Source of the DNA: Alloalcanivorax gelatiniphagus
Lineage (GTDB): Bacteria; Pseudomonadota; Gammaproteobacteria; Pseudomonadales; Alcanivoracaceae
Direction: 5' to 3'
NCBI RefSeq assembly: GCF_005938655.1
Contig: NZ_VCQT01000046.1
Span: 62,001-126,000 of the forward strand
DNA length: 64,000 bases
Of this stretch, positions 9,631 through 18,720 are shown in pieces. The translations under genes were made by a program, and so were the position numbers. The notes beneath the pieces were generated by a model that saw only the letters and a program-made list of their open reading frames with translations, made no database searches and was not told where the DNA came from. Position 1 is the first letter of the stretch. Every line of letters begins with the position of its first letter.

Positions 9631-11211
9631 TCAGATTTCGCGGGTTTCGCGGAAGCGGATCTCCGGGTGCCGTTCCCGGGCCAGTTGCAGGTTGACGCGG
9701 GTGGGCGCCAGGTAGGTGAGGTGGCCGGCGCCGTCCCGGGCCAGGTGGTCGTAGGCCTTGCGCTCGAAGTTCTCCAGCTCCCGGTCGCTGTCCGCTTCCA
9801 CCCAGCGGGCGGTGCTGACGCTGACCGGCTCATAGCGGCAATCGACCCCGTATTCACCCTTCAGGCGCGCCGCCACCACGTCGAACTGCAGGGTGCCCAC
9901 GGCGCCCAGCACCACGTCGTTGTTGCGCAGCGGGAAGAACACCTGGGTGGCGCCCTCCTCGGCCAGCTGGGTGAGGCCCTTGTGCAGTTGCTTGCTCTTC
10001 AGCGGGTCATTGAGCACCACCCGCTGGAACAGCTCCGGCGCGAAGTGGGGTATGCCGGTGAAGCGCAGGTCCTCGCCCTCGGTGAAGGTATCGCCGATCT
10101 GAATGGTGCCGTGGTTGTGCAGGCCGATGATGTCACCGGCGAACGCCTCTTCCACGTTGTCCCGCTCGCCGGCCAGGAAGGTGAGCGCGTCGCCCAGGCG
10201 CAGGTCCTTGCCGGTGCGGCATTGCTTGAGCTTGATGCCCTTGTGGTAGCGGCCGGAGCAGATGCGCAGGAAGGCGATGCGGTCCCGGTGGCGCGGGTCC
10301 ATATTGGCCTGGATCTTGAACACGAAGCCGGTCATCTTGGCCTCGTCCGGCTGCACCTGGCGCTCGCCGCCGTCCCGGGGCAACGGCGCCGGCGCCCACT
10401 GCACCAGGCCATCGAGCATGTGGTCCACGCCGAAGTTGCCCAGGGCGGTGCCGAAGAACACCGGGGTCAGCTGGCCGGCGCGGAACCGTTCCAGGTCGAA
10501 ATCGTGGCTGGCGCCCTGCACCAGTTCCAGGGTGTCACGCAGCTCCTGGGCGTAGTCGGCGCCCACCGCCTCATCCAGCTCCGGGTTGTTCAGGCCCTTC
10601 ACTTCGCGCACGTCCTGGATGGTGTGGCCCTGGCCGGTCTTGTACAGCACCGTGGTGTCGCGCAGCAGGTTGTAGACGCCCTTGAAGCTCTTGCCCATGC
10701 CGATCGGCCAGGTCACCGGCGCGCACTCGATCTTGAGCACGTCCTCGATCTCGTCGAGCACCTCGATGGGGTCGCGCACGTCCCGGTCCAGCTTGTTGAT
10801 GAAGGTGAGGATCGGCGTGTCGCGCAGCCGGCACACCTCCATCAGCTTGACGGTACGTTCCTCCACGCCCTTGGCGGCGTCGATCACCATCAACGCCGAG
10901 TCCACCGCCGTCAGGGTGCGGTAGGTGTCCTCGGAGAAATCCGCGTGGCCGGGGGTGTCGAGCAGGTTCACGGTGGCGTCCGCATAGGGGAACTGCATCA
11001 CCGAGGTGGTCACGGAAATGCCCCGTTCCTTCTCCATCTCCATCCAGTCGGAAGTGGCGTGCAGGCCGCTCTTCTTGCCCTTCACGGTACCGGCCATACG
11101 GATCTGGTTGCCGTACAGCAGCAGCTTCTCGGTAATGGTGGTCTTACCGGCGTCCGGGTGAGAGATGATGGCGAAGGTGCGCCGTTTGTGGATCTCGTCG
11201 CTGGGGTTCAT
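9631..11211 (-). CDS. prfC: Peptide chain release factor 3
   Basis: Translational GTPase that recycles RF1/RF2 after peptide release. The 526-residue protein shows G1 SHPDAGKTT, the switch region with [12 protein letters not shown]3 DTPGHADF and G4 NKLD, then beta-barrel domains II and III, with family-typical length and N-terminus ([25 protein letters not shown]-like). It stands alone, upstream of fliA but separated by about 200 bases holding a REP palindrome. Confidence 0.95.
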   Translation of the reverse strand: MNPSDEIHKRRTFAIISHPDAGKTTITEKLLLYGNQIRMAGTVKGKKSGLHATSDWMEMEKERGISVTTSVMQFPYADATVNLLDTPGHADFSEDTYRTLTAVDSALMVIDAAKGVEERTVKLMEVCRLRDTPILTFINKLDRDVRDPIEVLDEIEDVLKIECAPVTWPIGMGKSFKGVYNLLRDTTVLYKTGQGHTIQDVREVKGLNNPELDEAVGADYAQELRDTLELVQGASHDFDLERFRAGQLTPVFFGTALGNFGVDHMLDGLVQWAPAPLPRDGGERQVQPDEAKMTGFVFKIQANMDPRHRDRIAFLRICSGRYHKGIKLKQCRTGKDLRLGDALTFLAGERDNVEEAFAGDIIGLHNHGTIQIGDTFTEGEDLRFTGIPHFAPELFQRVVLNDPLKSKQLHKGLTQLAEEGATQVFFPLRNNDVVLGAVGTLQFDVVAARLKGEYGVDCRYEPVSVSTARWVEADSDRELENFERKAYDHLARDGAGHLTYLAPTRVNLQLARERHPEIRFRETREI

Positions 11212-11340
11212 AGAATCCTCGGTTTGCGTCGGCGCGCATTGTAACGCCGCCCCGGGGATTCGTGTAGCCGCGTCGCTCAGGGGGGAGGACCGGGGTCAGG
11301 ATGCAGGGTTCAGGATACAGCGCGGATCGGCGGCGGAGGG

Positions 11341-11426
11341 GGCGGAGCAATGATCGCGACTGAAGTCGCTCCTACAGCGGGTGCGGCGACGGTAGGAGCG
11401 ATTTCAGTCGCGATCATTGCTCCGCC
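11341..11426. repeat. REP palindrome with 35-base arms including the fliA 3' end
   Basis: Arms 11341-11375 and 11392-11426 are inverted copies matching at 34 of 35 positions around a 16-base loop. The inner 23 bases are the REP unit; the outer 12 (GGCGGAGCAATG) reproduce the final codons and stop of fliA. Transcribed, this is a very stable hairpin immediately at the fliA stop. Confidence 0.85.
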
Positions 11427-12115
11427 AGACGCCCCCGCAGCCGGCTGATGGCCTGGCTGTGCAGCTGACAGACCCGGGATTCGGTGACGCCGAGCACGGC
11501 GCCGATTTCCTTGAGGTTGAGTTCTTCCTGGTAGTACAGGGCCAGCAGCAGCTTCTCCCGCTGCGGCAGGGTGTTGATGGCGGCGGTGAGCTGCTCGCGG
11601 CGTTCGCCTTCCATCAGGGCGGCGAAGGGGTTGGGCGGCGCGCCGCTGCCGGCCTCCGGTTCGCCCCGTTCCTCCACCATTTCCTCGTAGGGCAGCAGGT
11701 AGCCGTTATTGGTGTCGGTGAGCAGTTGCTGGTATTCGGCCAGGTCCATGCCCATTTCGGCGGCGATTTCCCGTTCCTCGGCGGGGCGGCCCAGGCGCTG
11801 CTCCAGGCGGTGCACGCATTGGTCCAGGGCACGGGCGTTGCGGCGCACGCTGCGCGGCAGCCAGTCGCGGGTGCGCAGTTCGTCGATCATGGCGCCACGG
11901 ATGCGCTGGCTGGCGAAGGTGGCGAAGCTGGCGCCGGCGTTGGCGTCGAAGCGGCGCAGAGCGTCCAGCAGGCCGAGGGTGCCGGCCTGGATCAGGTCAT
12001 CCAGCTCGATGCCCGACGGCAGCTTCACCTGCAGCGCCAGCGCCTGCCGCCGTACCGCCGGCAGATGCTGCTCCAGCAAAGCATTCTGATCGATTTTTCC
12101 CTGAGCCGTGTACAT
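11414..12115 (-). CDS. fliA: Flagellar sigma factor FliA (sigma-28)
   Basis: RNA polymerase sigma factor for late flagellar and chemotaxis genes. The 233-residue length is normal. Region 2 (PSGIELDDLIQAGTLGLLDALRRFD, then FATFASQRIRGAMIDELR), region 3 and a region 4 helix-turn-helix (LKEIGAVLGVTESRVCQLHSQAISRLR) are intact. Its recognition sequence is seen nine times in this window. It is the last gene of the flhBAFE-fliA group, with a 102-base gap and a candidate FlhDC operator before it. Its activity is expected to be held by FlgM (62948). Confidence 0.97.
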   Translation of the reverse strand: MYTAQGKIDQNALLEQHLPAVRRQALALQVKLPSGIELDDLIQAGTLGLLDALRRFDANAGASFATFASQRIRGAMIDELRTRDWLPRSVRRNARALDQCVHRLEQRLGRPAEEREIAAEMGMDLAEYQQLLTDTNNGYLLPYEEMVEERGEPEAGSGAPPNPFAALMEGERREQLTAAINTLPQREKLLLALYYQEELNLKEIGAVLGVTESRVCQLHSQAISRLRGRLAEQ

Positions 12116-12193
12116 GGGATCTGCGGCCTCCTGATGATTCCGGGCACGTTTCCGGTACCGTCATTATTCGGCCAGGAGACGTCACCGGAAGCG

Positions 12194-12226
12194 GTGAATA
12201 AACGATGTTGTGGCGGGCTATTCGCT
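12194..12226 (-). promoter_or_regulatory. Candidate FlhD4C2 operator upstream of fliA
   Basis: Imperfect inverted half-sites GAATAAACG and GGCTATTCGC are separated by about 11 bases, some 80-110 bases before the fliA start and overlapping the flhE 3' end. They resemble the enteric FlhD4C2 half-site AAATA(A/G)CG in opposed orientation. Low confidence: by-eye match only. Confidence 0.3.
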
Positions 12227-12634
12227 GCTTTGCGCGGGCGCCGGCCCGGTCACCGTCAGGCGCAGCTGCTCCACCCGTACCGGACCGGCGCCGTCGGCGA
12301 GACGGAATCGAAACCGCAGCGGCCGTTCCCCGTCCCAGCCCGCCGGGGCCGAGGCCCGGCCGCGCTGGCCGTGCAGGCGCAGGCACCGGTCGGCCTGGCA
12401 CAGCCAGGCCCGGGGCGGCGGGCCGCCACGGGCCCGGTAGCGCCAGCTGAGCCGTGCCGGCACCAGGCCGGCGGCCGGCGCCGGCGGCGTCAGCGGCTGG
12501 CTGTGGTAGTCCCGGTCCGGGCCGGCCACGCGCACCGCCGCCGGGGTGGCGGTCCAGCTCAGGGTGGCGGCCGCCGCCGTGGCCGCCAGGCCCAGCAGCG
12601 GCGGCGCCAACCACCGGGCCATGCGGCGGCTCAT
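12218..12634 (-). CDS. flhE: FlhE-like periplasmic flagellar protein
   Basis: A 138-residue protein with an N-terminal signal peptide (LAPPLLGLAATAAAA). The mature part follows the enteric FlhE pattern: a WRY strand, then a Cys pair in RAWLCQADRCLRLHGQRG (compare VRLCSQSRCVELEGQSG in FlhE), then PLRFRFRLADG. Enteric FlhE is periplasmic and linked to preventing proton leak through the flagellar export gate. It overlaps flhF by 4 bases and occupies the slot where flhG usually lies between flhF and fliA. Similarity is recognised by motif only. Confidence 0.75.
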   Translation of the reverse strand: MSRRMARWLAPPLLGLAATAAAATLSWTATPAAVRVAGPDRDYHSQPLTPPAPAAGLVPARLSWRYRARGGPPPRAWLCQADRCLRLHGQRGRASAPAGWDGERPLRFRFRLADGAGPVRVEQLRLTVTGPAPAQSSE

Positions 12635-14547
12635 GGCGCCAGGTCCCGCCCCAGCGCCCGCAGGCTGTGGCGGGCACGCAGCAGCGCCAGCAGACCGTCC
12701 AGCAGGGTTTCCGGTTTGCGGCGCCGGCGGCCGCCGAGCAGCGCCAGCAACTGGCCGCGGGCGTCCAGGGCCCAGTCGCTGTCGTCCAGATCCAGCCGCA
12801 GGGCCAGCGCCGCCAGCAAACCGGCGGCCTCCGGCGCCGCCACGCCCTCCTCTTCCAGAGCCTGCCGGGCGCGGCGCTCCAGGGCCGGCAGCGCCTCGGC
12901 GCTGAGCGATGCCAGCAGCAGCGCCTGGCTGCGGTCCCGGTCCTGGCCGGCGGGGGCCAGCCAGTAGCGGCGGCCCACCAGCACACCGCTGTCCAGGTCA
13001 TGCAGGGTGCCGAACCAGGCGCACAGCCGGGCGCTGAGCGGCGCCTCGCCGCCGCCGGCCAGGGGCGCGGCCACTTCCAGCCGGCGCAGGCGCACCTGCA
13101 CCGGGCGGCCGCGATGGCGCAGCAGGCGGCTGTCCCAGGCCTGGGCGCGGCCCTGGCACAGCTCCAGGGAGCAACGTTCGTGGTGGTGCCAGACCCGGGC
13201 GTTGGAGCGCGCCGTGACCAGCCAGTGGCGGTCGCCCAGGCGGTGCCAGAAGGCGGCGTCGGGCAGCGCCGGCAGCAGCCGGCCGCCGTCGCCCTCGGCC
13301 CGGGTCGGGCCCAGCGGCAGACCGCTGGCGTCCAGGGCCAGGCGCAGGGTGGCGTCCACGGCGCCGTGCACCATCACCTCCGGGGCCAGGATCGAGAGGC
13401 CGTCGTCGGCGCCCTCGTCGAGCAGGCCACGGAACGCCGGCACGCCGTCGCGCAGCAACCGGGTGGCGGCGTCCAGGGCACGGCTCTGATCCAGCAGCCG
13501 GTCGGCCCAACGGCGGTCACCGACCTGGGCCGGGGTGCTCTCCGTCGCCGCCAGGGCCTCCTCCACCAGCGCTTCCGGCCGCGCCTCGCGCAGGTCCTCC
13601 GGGTGTTGCCCGGTGCTTATATAGTGCAGACGCAGGTCCCGGCGCAGGGCCACGTCGAGCAGCGGGCCCAGGGCGCCGCCGTCGTCCCGGCGGGCAATCA
13701 CCGCGTCGCCCAGGGGCGCGCCGGCGGCCCGCGCCAGGCCCTGGTAAACCGCCACCGTCTCTTCCAGGCTGTCCACGCCGGCACCGGCGGGCAGCAGCAG
13801 CAGCGGCCGGGCGGCCGCGCCCAGGCGCCGCAGCACCGCCCCCAGGTCCGGGTCCCGCAGGCCCCGGCCACGGGTATCAACGATGGCCAGACCGTCGCCG
13901 GCGAACACCGAACCCTGCTCCAGATCCAGGGGCTCCCAGATCAGGCCCAGGGCCTCGGCGGCACGGCGCTGGGCCGGTGCCGGTTCGTCCTCGGCGAACA
14001 GCCGCGTGCGGCCGCCGTAACGGTGCGCCAGTTTCAACGCCAGGCTGGTCTTGCCGACCCCCGCCGGGCCCAGCAGCACCACCACGCCGCCCTGGTCCAG
14101 GCCGTCGCCCACCGGCAGCCGGCGCCCCAGTTGCCGGCGCAGCCAGGCTTCCGCGTCCCCGGGACGGGCTTCCTCGGGCCAGCCGGCCAGCAGGTCGTCG
14201 CGGATTTCCGCGCCGAAGCCGGCCCCGGCCAGACGCCGCTCCAGCCCGGCGATGGCGGAGTCCGGCCCGGCCTCGGCACGCTCCAGGCGCGCCCGCAGTT
14301 GGCGCACTTCACGGAGCAGTTGCTCGCCGGCATCGCCGCCGCCGGGGTGCTGGCGCGCCGGCCGGGCCGGTGCCGCCGGTGGCGCCTTGGCGGTGGCCTC
14401 AGGAGGGGCGTCGTCGGCCACCGCCAGGATTTCCACGCCGTCGGCGGTGCTGCGGTTGGCCAGAATCAGGGCATCGTTGCCCAAAGCGGCACGGACCCGG
14501 CCCATGGCCTCGCGGTTGTTGCTGCCGGTGAAGCGCTGCACGCTCAT
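12631..14547 (-). CDS. flhF: FlhF-like SRP-family protein with long C-terminal extension and degraded GTPase motifs
   Basis: FlhF is a GTPase related to SRP Ffh/FtsY that sets flagellar position. The first ~335 of 638 residues align with FlhF: N-terminal VQRFTG...REAMGRVRAALGNDALIL, P-loop 160-GPAGVGKTS-168, DTRGRG at 224, and the end block LRLHYISTGQHPEDL. The DTYRIGA motif is missing (FAEDEPAPAQRRAAEAL at that place) and TKLDE is replaced by ARRDD (285-289), so GTP hydrolysis may be weak or absent. Residues 336-638 are Arg/Leu/Ala-rich, with no recognised domain. It follows flhA by one base; no flhG is present. Confidence 0.85.
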   Translation of the reverse strand: MSVQRFTGSNNREAMGRVRAALGNDALILANRSTADGVEILAVADDAPPEATAKAPPAAPARPARQHPGGGDAGEQLLREVRQLRARLERAEAGPDSAIAGLERRLAGAGFGAEIRDDLLAGWPEEARPGDAEAWLRRQLGRRLPVGDGLDQGGVVVLLGPAGVGKTSLALKLAHRYGGRTRLFAEDEPAPAQRRAAEALGLIWEPLDLEQGSVFAGDGLAIVDTRGRGLRDPDLGAVLRRLGAAARPLLLLPAGAGVDSLEETVAVYQGLARAAGAPLGDAVIARRDDGGALGPLLDVALRRDLRLHYISTGQHPEDLREARPEALVEEALAATESTPAQVGDRRWADRLLDQSRALDAATRLLRDGVPAFRGLLDEGADDGLSILAPEVMVHGAVDATLRLALDASGLPLGPTRAEGDGGRLLPALPDAAFWHRLGDRHWLVTARSNARVWHHHERCSLELCQGRAQAWDSRLLRHRGRPVQVRLRRLEVAAPLAGGGEAPLSARLCAWFGTLHDLDSGVLVGRRYWLAPAGQDRDRSQALLLASLSAEALPALERRARQALEEEGVAAPEAAGLLAALALRLDLDDSDWALDARGQLLALLGGRRRRKPETLLDGLLALLRARHSLRALGRDLAP

Positions 14548-14548
14548 G

Positions 14549-16633
14549 CTAGCCTCCGATCATTTGAGTGACACGCAGATGGCGGTCGTCGGGGATTTCC
14601 GCCTGGGACATCACCACCAGCTGCTTGAGCCGGCGGCGCAGGAAGCTGGCCAGCAACGGTCGCAGCGGGTGGGGCACCACCAGCACCGGCGGGTCGCCGG
14701 CGTTTTCCTGGCGCTCCAGCGCTTCGGCGGCCTGGTTCATCAGGGTGTCGGCCAGGCCCGGTTCCAGGGCACCGCCGCCATTGAGCGCCTGGCTCAGTAC
14801 TTGCTCCAGGCGGTCGTCCAGGCCGATCACGCGCAGTTCGTCGCGGCCCGGGAACCACTGGGAGGTGATCGCCCGGCCCAAGGCCAGGCGGACCCGGGCG
14901 GTGAGATCGTGGGCGCTGTCGCTCTCGCCGGCGGAGTGCTCCGCCAGGGTGTCGAGGATGGTGCGCAGGTCGCGGATCGACACGTCCTCGTCCAGCAGGT
15001 TCTGCAGGATGCGCTGCAGGGTGGTGAGCGACACCCGCTTGGGCACCACGTCTTCCACCAGGCTCTTGCCGTCCTCGCCCAGTTTGTCGAGCAGCTGCTG
15101 CACTTCCTGGCGGCCCAGCATTTCCCCGGAGTGGGCGTGCAGCAGGTGGTTGAGGTGGGTGGCCACCACGGTGCTGGCGTCCACCACCGTGTAGCCGTAC
15201 ACCTGGGCCTGTTCCCGCTGGCCTTCGTCGATCCACACCGCCGGCAGGCCGAAGGCCGGGTCGCGGGTGGGGGTGCCGGTGACTTCGCCGCTCACCTGGC
15301 CCGGGTCGATGGCCAGCCACTGGCCGGCGAACGCCTGGCCCCGGCCCACTTCCGCGCCCTTCAGGGTGATCACGTAATCGTTGGCGCCCAGCTCCAGGTT
15401 GTCGCGGATGTGCACCACCGGCGGCAGGAAGCCCACGTCCTGGGCGAATTTCTTGCGCACGCTCTTGATGCGGCCGAGCAGCTCGCCCTGCTGGCGGTAG
15501 TCGACCATGGGGATCATCCGGTGCCCCACTTCCAGGCCCAGGGTGTCGATCAGCTGCACGTCGTCCCAGCTGGCCTCCGGGGCCTCCGGCTGGGCCGGCG
15601 CGGTGCGGGCCTCGATCTGCTCCTCCGCCAGCTGGCGGTCGTGGCGGCGGCTCAGCCACCAGCCGGCGCCGGCCAGCAGGCCGGTGAACAGCAGGAACAC
15701 GAAATTGGGCATGCCCGGCACCATGCCCAGCAGGCCCAGCACCCCGGCGGACAGGAACAGCACCTTGGGATTGACCAGCAGCTGGTCGATCATCTGCTGG
15801 CCCACATCCTGCTCGGTGTTGACCCGGGACACGGTGACACCGGCGGCGGTGGAAATCACCAAGGCCGGAATCTGCGCCACCAGACCATCGCCGATGGTCA
15901 GCAGCGTATAGGTGCGGCCGGCGTCGGCGAACGACAGGTCGTGCTGCATCATGCCGATGATCAGACCGCCGATGATGTTCACCGCCATGATCACCAGGCC
16001 GGCCACCGCGTCGCCGCGCACGAACTTGCTGGCACCGTCCATGGAACCGTAGAAATCCGCCTCCTGGGCCACCTCGGCGCGGCGGGACTTGGCCTCTTCC
16101 TCGCCGATCAGGCCGGCGTTGAGGTCCGCGTCGATGGCCATCTGCTTGCCGGGCATGGCGTCGAGCATGAAGCGCGCGCCGACCTCGGCGATGCGCCCGG
16201 CGCCCTTGGTGATCACCATGAAGTTGATCACCACCAGAATCAGGAACACCACCAGCCCGACGGCGAAGTTGCCGCCCACCAGGAACTGGCCGAACGCTTC
16301 GATCACCTTGCCGGCGGCGGCACCGCCTTCGTGGCCTTCCATCAGCACCACCCGGGTGGAGGCCACGTTAAGGGCCAGCCGCAGCAGGGTGGTGAACAGC
16401 AGCACCGCCGGGAAGGCGGCGAAGTCCAGGGCGCGCAGGGTAAACATGCTGACCAGCAGCACCATCAGCGACAGGGCGATGTTGAAGGTGAAGAACAGAT
16501 CCAGGGCGAACGGCGGCAGCGGCAGGATCAGCATCGCCATGATCACCAGGATCAGCAGCGGGCCGGCCAGCAGCTTGCCGTCAGCGGCGGTCAGGGTACG
16601 GGCCGGGCCCAGGTACTGACTGAGTGCTTTCAA
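14549..16633 (-). CDS. flhA: Flagellar export gate protein FlhA
   Basis: Inner-membrane component of the flagellar type III export gate that forms a nonameric ring and docks chaperone-substrate complexes. The 694-residue length is typical. The N-terminal half has about eight membrane helices with the FHIPEP-family region (GGNFAVGLVVFLILVVINFMVI; RFMLDAMPGKQMAIDADLNAG), and the C-terminal half is the cytoplasmic domain. The start overlaps the flhB stop by 4 bases, so translation is coupled. Confidence 0.97.
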   Translation of the reverse strand: MKALSQYLGPARTLTAADGKLLAGPLLILVIMAMLILPLPPFALDLFFTFNIALSLMVLLVSMFTLRALDFAAFPAVLLFTTLLRLALNVASTRVVLMEGHEGGAAAGKVIEAFGQFLVGGNFAVGLVVFLILVVINFMVITKGAGRIAEVGARFMLDAMPGKQMAIDADLNAGLIGEEEAKSRRAEVAQEADFYGSMDGASKFVRGDAVAGLVIMAVNIIGGLIIGMMQHDLSFADAGRTYTLLTIGDGLVAQIPALVISTAAGVTVSRVNTEQDVGQQMIDQLLVNPKVLFLSAGVLGLLGMVPGMPNFVFLLFTGLLAGAGWWLSRRHDRQLAEEQIEARTAPAQPEAPEASWDDVQLIDTLGLEVGHRMIPMVDYRQQGELLGRIKSVRKKFAQDVGFLPPVVHIRDNLELGANDYVITLKGAEVGRGQAFAGQWLAIDPGQVSGEVTGTPTRDPAFGLPAVWIDEGQREQAQVYGYTVVDASTVVATHLNHLLHAHSGEMLGRQEVQQLLDKLGEDGKSLVEDVVPKRVSLTTLQRILQNLLDEDVSIRDLRTILDTLAEHSAGESDSAHDLTARVRLALGRAITSQWFPGRDELRVIGLDDRLEQVLSQALNGGGALEPGLADTLMNQAAEALERQENAGDPPVLVVPHPLRPLLASFLRRRLKQLVVMSQAEIPDDRHLRVTQMIGG

Positions 16634-17766
16634 GGCGCCACCTCCAGTTCCGGCGGCACGCTCAGATCCGAGGGCGCGAACGGCATCTCACCGCCCTCCT
16701 CCCGGGCCCGTTTCAGGCGGAACGCCCACACCAGCACCTCCGCCACGGCGGTATAGAGCAGGCCGGGGATTTCCCGGTCCAGGTCCACATGGCGGTACAG
16801 GGAGCGCGCCAGCGGCGGCGCCTCCAGCAACGGCACGCCATGCTCCGCGCCCAGCTCGCGGATGCGCGCGGCCACCGCGTCGGTGCCCTTGGCCACTACC
16901 CGGGGGGCACTCATACGCTGCTCCTGGTACTTGAGCGCCACCGCGTAGTGGGTGGGGTTGGTGACGATCACGTCCGCGTCCGGCACCTGGCTCATCATGC
17001 GGTTGCGGGCCATGGACTGCTGCTGGCTACGGATTTTGGCTTTCAGATGGGGGTCGCCCTCGCTTTCCTTGTGCTCGCGCTTCACCTCTTCCTTGCTCAT
17101 GCGCAACTTCTTGGAGGTACTCCACAGCTGGTAGGGCACGTCGATCAGAATCACCACGATCAGCGACAGCACCATCAGGCCGCAGGCCTGGGCCGCCATG
17201 CGCAGGGCATCGGCCAGGGCCTGGTGCAGGGGCTGGTCCATCAATGACATGAATTCGCCCCGGTGGGAGACCATGAAGCTCACCGCCACCAGGCCCACCA
17301 GCACCGATTTGGCGATGGCCTTGGCCAGCTCCGCCAGGGCCTGGGAGGAAAACTGCCGCTTCAGCCCCTTGATCGGGTTGAGCTTGCTGGCCTGGGGCTT
17401 GAGGGATTTGGCGGAAATCAGGAAGCCGCCGAGCAAATTGGGGGCGATCAGGGCGGTCACCGCCAGCAGCAGAAACAGGGGCGTCAGGCCGAACAGGGCG
17501 CGGGCGCCCAGGTCGCCGGCGTGCACCAGCATCACGGTGCTGTCGAAGGCCTGCTGCCGGTCGAACAGGAACGCCTGTTCCATCACCGTGCCGACCTGGT
17601 CGAACAGCGCCGGGCCCAGGCTCCACAGACCACCCACCCCGGCCATCAATAGCAGCACCGTGGTGAGTTCCCGGGAACGGGCCACCTGCCCGTCTTCACG
17701 GGCTTTTTCCCGTTTTCGGGGCGTGGCCTCTTCTGTCTTTTCCTGATCTTCGGTTTCGTCGGCCAT
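16630..17766 (-). CDS. flhB: Flagellar export switch protein FlhB
   Basis: Membrane protein of the export apparatus that switches substrate class from rod/hook to filament. It has an N-terminal Lys/Glu-rich tail (KTEEATPRKREKAREDG), four membrane segments and the autocleavage motif NPTH in VIVTNPTHYAVALK. The start at 17766 (378 residues) is chosen because it has GGAAG upstream and the family N-terminus MADETEDQEKTEEATP; an upstream start adds 21 residues. First gene of the flhB-flhA-flhF-flhE-fliA group. A second FlhB-C-like gene lies at 32499. Confidence 0.96.
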   Translation of the reverse strand: MADETEDQEKTEEATPRKREKAREDGQVARSRELTTVLLLMAGVGGLWSLGPALFDQVGTVMEQAFLFDRQQAFDSTVMLVHAGDLGARALFGLTPLFLLLAVTALIAPNLLGGFLISAKSLKPQASKLNPIKGLKRQFSSQALAELAKAIAKSVLVGLVAVSFMVSHRGEFMSLMDQPLHQALADALRMAAQACGLMVLSLIVVILIDVPYQLWSTSKKLRMSKEEVKREHKESEGDPHLKAKIRSQQQSMARNRMMSQVPDADVIVTNPTHYAVALKYQEQRMSAPRVVAKGTDAVAARIRELGAEHGVPLLEAPPLARSLYRHVDLDREIPGLLYTAVAEVLVWAFRLKRAREEGGEMPFAPSDLSVPPELEVAP

Positions 17767-17835
17767 GACGAAGGCTTCCGCGCGCAATTGCTGTCGCGGA
17801 ACATTGTCGGTCAGGCCGGCAGGGAGCAAACCGCC

Positions 17836-17862
17836 GATAAGCGACCGCTATGGGCGGCTATT
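17836..17862 (-). promoter_or_regulatory. Candidate FlhD4C2 operator upstream of flhB
   Basis: On the minus strand AATAGCC, 12 bases and CGCTTATC form opposed half-sites resembling the enteric FlhD4C2 box (AAATAGCG-type halves 10-12 bases apart). It is about 70-95 bases before the flhB start. Almost the same sequence with an 11-base spacer precedes fliL. Confidence 0.4.
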
Positions 17863-17884
17863 CCGGGCGGCGATTGCCGCCCGG
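17863..17884. terminator. Perfect hairpin between cheZ and flhB
   Basis: CCGGGCGGC, loop GATT, GCCGCCCGG forms a 9-bp GC-only stem, with no following T-run. It could end or stabilise the che transcript reading towards flhB. Confidence 0.4.
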
Positions 17885-17907
17885 GGCAGGATTGGGTCTG
17901 AGCGTTG

Positions 17908-17989
17908 GTCGCGACTGAAGTCGCTCCTACGGAAACAATGCCAGCGATCCGGGGACAATGCCCTCCGTAGGAGCGACTTCAGTCGCGAT
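17908..17989. repeat. REP pair downstream of cheZ
   Basis: Inverted REP units (17908-17930 and 17967-17989) lie directly after the cheZ stop at 17995, splitting the che operon from flhB. Confidence 0.85.
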
Positions 17990-17994
17990 CCAGC

Positions 17995-18687
17995 CTAAAA
18001 GCCCAACTCGTCCAGCAGATCGTCCACCTGGTCCTGGCTGCTGACGATGTCCTCGCCGTCCGGCTTGATCTGCGGGCCGTTCATCAGGCCGGCCTGCTCC
18101 CGGCGGCGGGCGTCCTCGGCGGTGCGGTTGTTCATGCGCTCACGCATGGCCTCGCGCTCGTCCCCCTCGGGCACGCTTTCCAGCAGCACCTGCAGCAGCT
18201 GGCGCTCCACCTCCTGGATCACTTCCATCATCTTCTTGATCACCTGGCCGGTGAGATCCTGGAAGTCCTGGGCCATCATGATTTCCAGCAGCTCCTTGCT
18301 GGTATTGCGGGCCATGGCCGGCACCGAGCCCAGGTAGTGGCGGGTTTCGGTGACCAGCTCACGGGCGTCGTCCATTTCCAGCGGCTGCTGGAACCAGGTC
18401 TGCCATTTTTCGTCCAGGGCCTGGGCGCCGCGCTCCATTTCGTCCTGCAGGGGCTGGGCGCGGTCCACCGCGTTGAGCGCCCGCTCCGCCGCCTGCTCGG
18501 TCATCGACGCCACGTAGTTGAGTCGCGCGCGGGCATCGGGGATCGCCTCGGCGGCCTTTTCCACCTCCTTGTCGAGCCCCAGTTCGCGCATGCTTTCCCG
18601 CAGCATTCGCGTCAGCTGGCCAATACGCTGGACCAGATCGTCGTTGTGTCCGGCCTCACTGGTAACGGACCGCGCTTCACCACTCAT
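17995..18687 (-). CDS. cheZ: CheY-phosphate phosphatase CheZ
   Basis: Removes phosphate from CheY-P to end the tumble signal. The 230-residue, mainly helical protein contains the catalytic helix with [15 protein letters not shown] and the C-terminal CheY-binding peptide ([14 protein letters not shown]) after a flexible linker. It follows cheY by 33 bases and is the last gene of the chemotaxis operon. Confidence 0.95.
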   Translation of the reverse strand: MSGEARSVTSEAGHNDDLVQRIGQLTRMLRESMRELGLDKEVEKAAEAIPDARARLNYVASMTEQAAERALNAVDRAQPLQDEMERGAQALDEKWQTWFQQPLEMDDARELVTETRHYLGSVPAMARNTSKELLEIMMAQDFQDLTGQVIKKMMEVIQEVERQLLQVLLESVPEGDEREAMRERMNNRTAEDARRREQAGLMNGPQIKPDGEDIVSSQDQVDDLLDELGF

Positions 18688-18720
18688 ATTCGCATCTCCT
18701 GGATCGCAAGGCCGGGGCCG

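Noticed and set aside
12116-12217. Remnant of flhG between flhE and fliA
   Set aside because: The gap is only 102 bases and shows no Walker-like sequence in any frame.
14051-16756. A 901-codon open frame on the plus strand opposite flhF/flhA
   Set aside because: It is antisense to clearly conserved genes; its composition (Ala/Gly/His/Gln-rich) is typical of GC-rich shadow frames.
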